Below are positions 5,444-5,773 of a stretch of 5,773 bases of DNA, piece after piece. Source of the DNA: Thermoactinomycetaceae bacterium (lineage in GTDB: Bacteria > Bacillota > Bacilli > Thermoactinomycetales > Thermoactinomycetaceae). The stretch covers positions 1 to 5,773 of the forward strand of contig JANWJM010000008.1 in NCBI GenBank assembly GCA_025449475.1. The letters are read 5' to 3'. Position numbers and translations under genes: made by a program. Numbering within the stretch: position 1 is the stretch's first letter; each line of letters opens with the position of its first letter. The notes beneath the pieces were generated by a model. It saw only the letters and a program-made list of their open reading frames with translations, was not told the DNA's origin and did no database searches.

Positions 5444-5773
5444 CTAGACTGTTAGTGAGCCACGGAATCCTCTGACACTATAGTAAGAATCTGCACCGTT
5501 GTGATAGACGAAAACTTGTCCATAGCGAAAATCACAAAAAAGTGCCCCACCAAGATTTCTAATATCAGAGGGTGTCTGCACCCAGCTCGACGTTTTTTTA
5601 TCAAAATTTTCAAGTTTCTGCAACGCTCGATACTGTTCTTCCGTTAAAATTTCAATACCCATAGCCGCTGCCATATCCATTGCGCTATTTTCGGGTTTAT
5701 GTTTTTTCCTTGACTCCAAGGCTTCACGGTCGTAACAAACACTTCTGCGACCTTTAGGAGTCTCCGCTACGCA
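5444..5773 (-). CDS. DUF4256 protein, 3' part only (runs off the window)
   Basis: The reading frame stays open to the last base of the window, so the start lies outside. The 109 codons seen are the C-terminal part of a protein that is usually around 185 residues. They include TPKGRRSVCYDREALESRKK, then NSAMDMAAAMGIEILTEEQY, TPSDIRNLGGALFCD, RYGQVFVYHNGADSYY and the end RGFRGSLTV, all features I associate with the DUF4256 family. An internal TTG at 5717-5719 could look like a start, but the conserved sequence upstream of it in the same frame shows it is an internal Leu codon. The function of DUF4256 is unknown. The gene converges on the winged-helix gene and has no evident link to formate metabolism. 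Confidence 0.85.
   Translation of the reverse strand, partial: CVAETPKGRRSVCYDREALESRKKHKPENSAMDMAAAMGIEILTEEQYRALQKLENFDKKTSSWVQTPSDIRNLGGALFCDFRYGQVFVYHNGADSYYSVRGFRGSLTV

Noticed and set aside
5717..5719. TTG as the start of a 91-residue DUF4256 gene
   Set aside because: The frame continues upstream with conserved family sequence (TPKGRRSVCYDREAL) to the window edge, so this codon is internal.

Overview
This window looks like chromosomal DNA of a low-GC Gram-positive bacterium of the Bacillaceae. The evidence is the AT-rich composition, strong AAAGGAGG-type ribosome binding sites, use of GTG and TTG starts, and a gene content typical of Bacillus formate dehydrogenase loci. The species cannot be told from the sequence.

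Nearly the whole window (positions 135 to 4895) is one minus-strand gene cluster, transcribed right to left: a 993-residue molybdenum formate dehydrogenase (fdhF, ForC type), its DUF1641 partner (ForE type), a 70-residue HMA-fold protein with no cysteines, a 45-residue protein with two CxxC pairs (1048..1185), and fdhD, the sulfurtransferase that activates formate dehydrogenases. The first two genes overlap by 26 bases. The next two follow at 18 and 25 bases. fdhD is separated by 124 bases that can fold into an extended RNA structure. A large hairpin (60..118) lies just beyond fdhD and probably marks the end of the unit.

The genes make sense together. FdhD provides the sulfur needed by the Mo-bisMGD cofactor of FdhF. 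FdhF oxidises formate and passes electrons along a chain of five predicted Fe-S clusters. The DUF1641 subunit is, by analogy with B. subtilis ForCE, the menaquinone-linked partner. The two tiny proteins between the structural genes and fdhD have no assigned role and are the most likely unstudied components of the system.

To the right, a divergent 72-residue gene (5124..5342, +) encodes a probable winged-helix DNA-binding protein and ends in a clear intrinsic terminator. The 228-base divergent gap holds inverted repeats and a possible promoter for the formate dehydrogenase operon. The window closes with the 3' part of a DUF4256 gene on the minus strand (5444..5773), cut by the window edge. No tRNA, rRNA, CRISPR array, transposase or phage gene was seen, and no gene-free stretch exceeds 300 bases.
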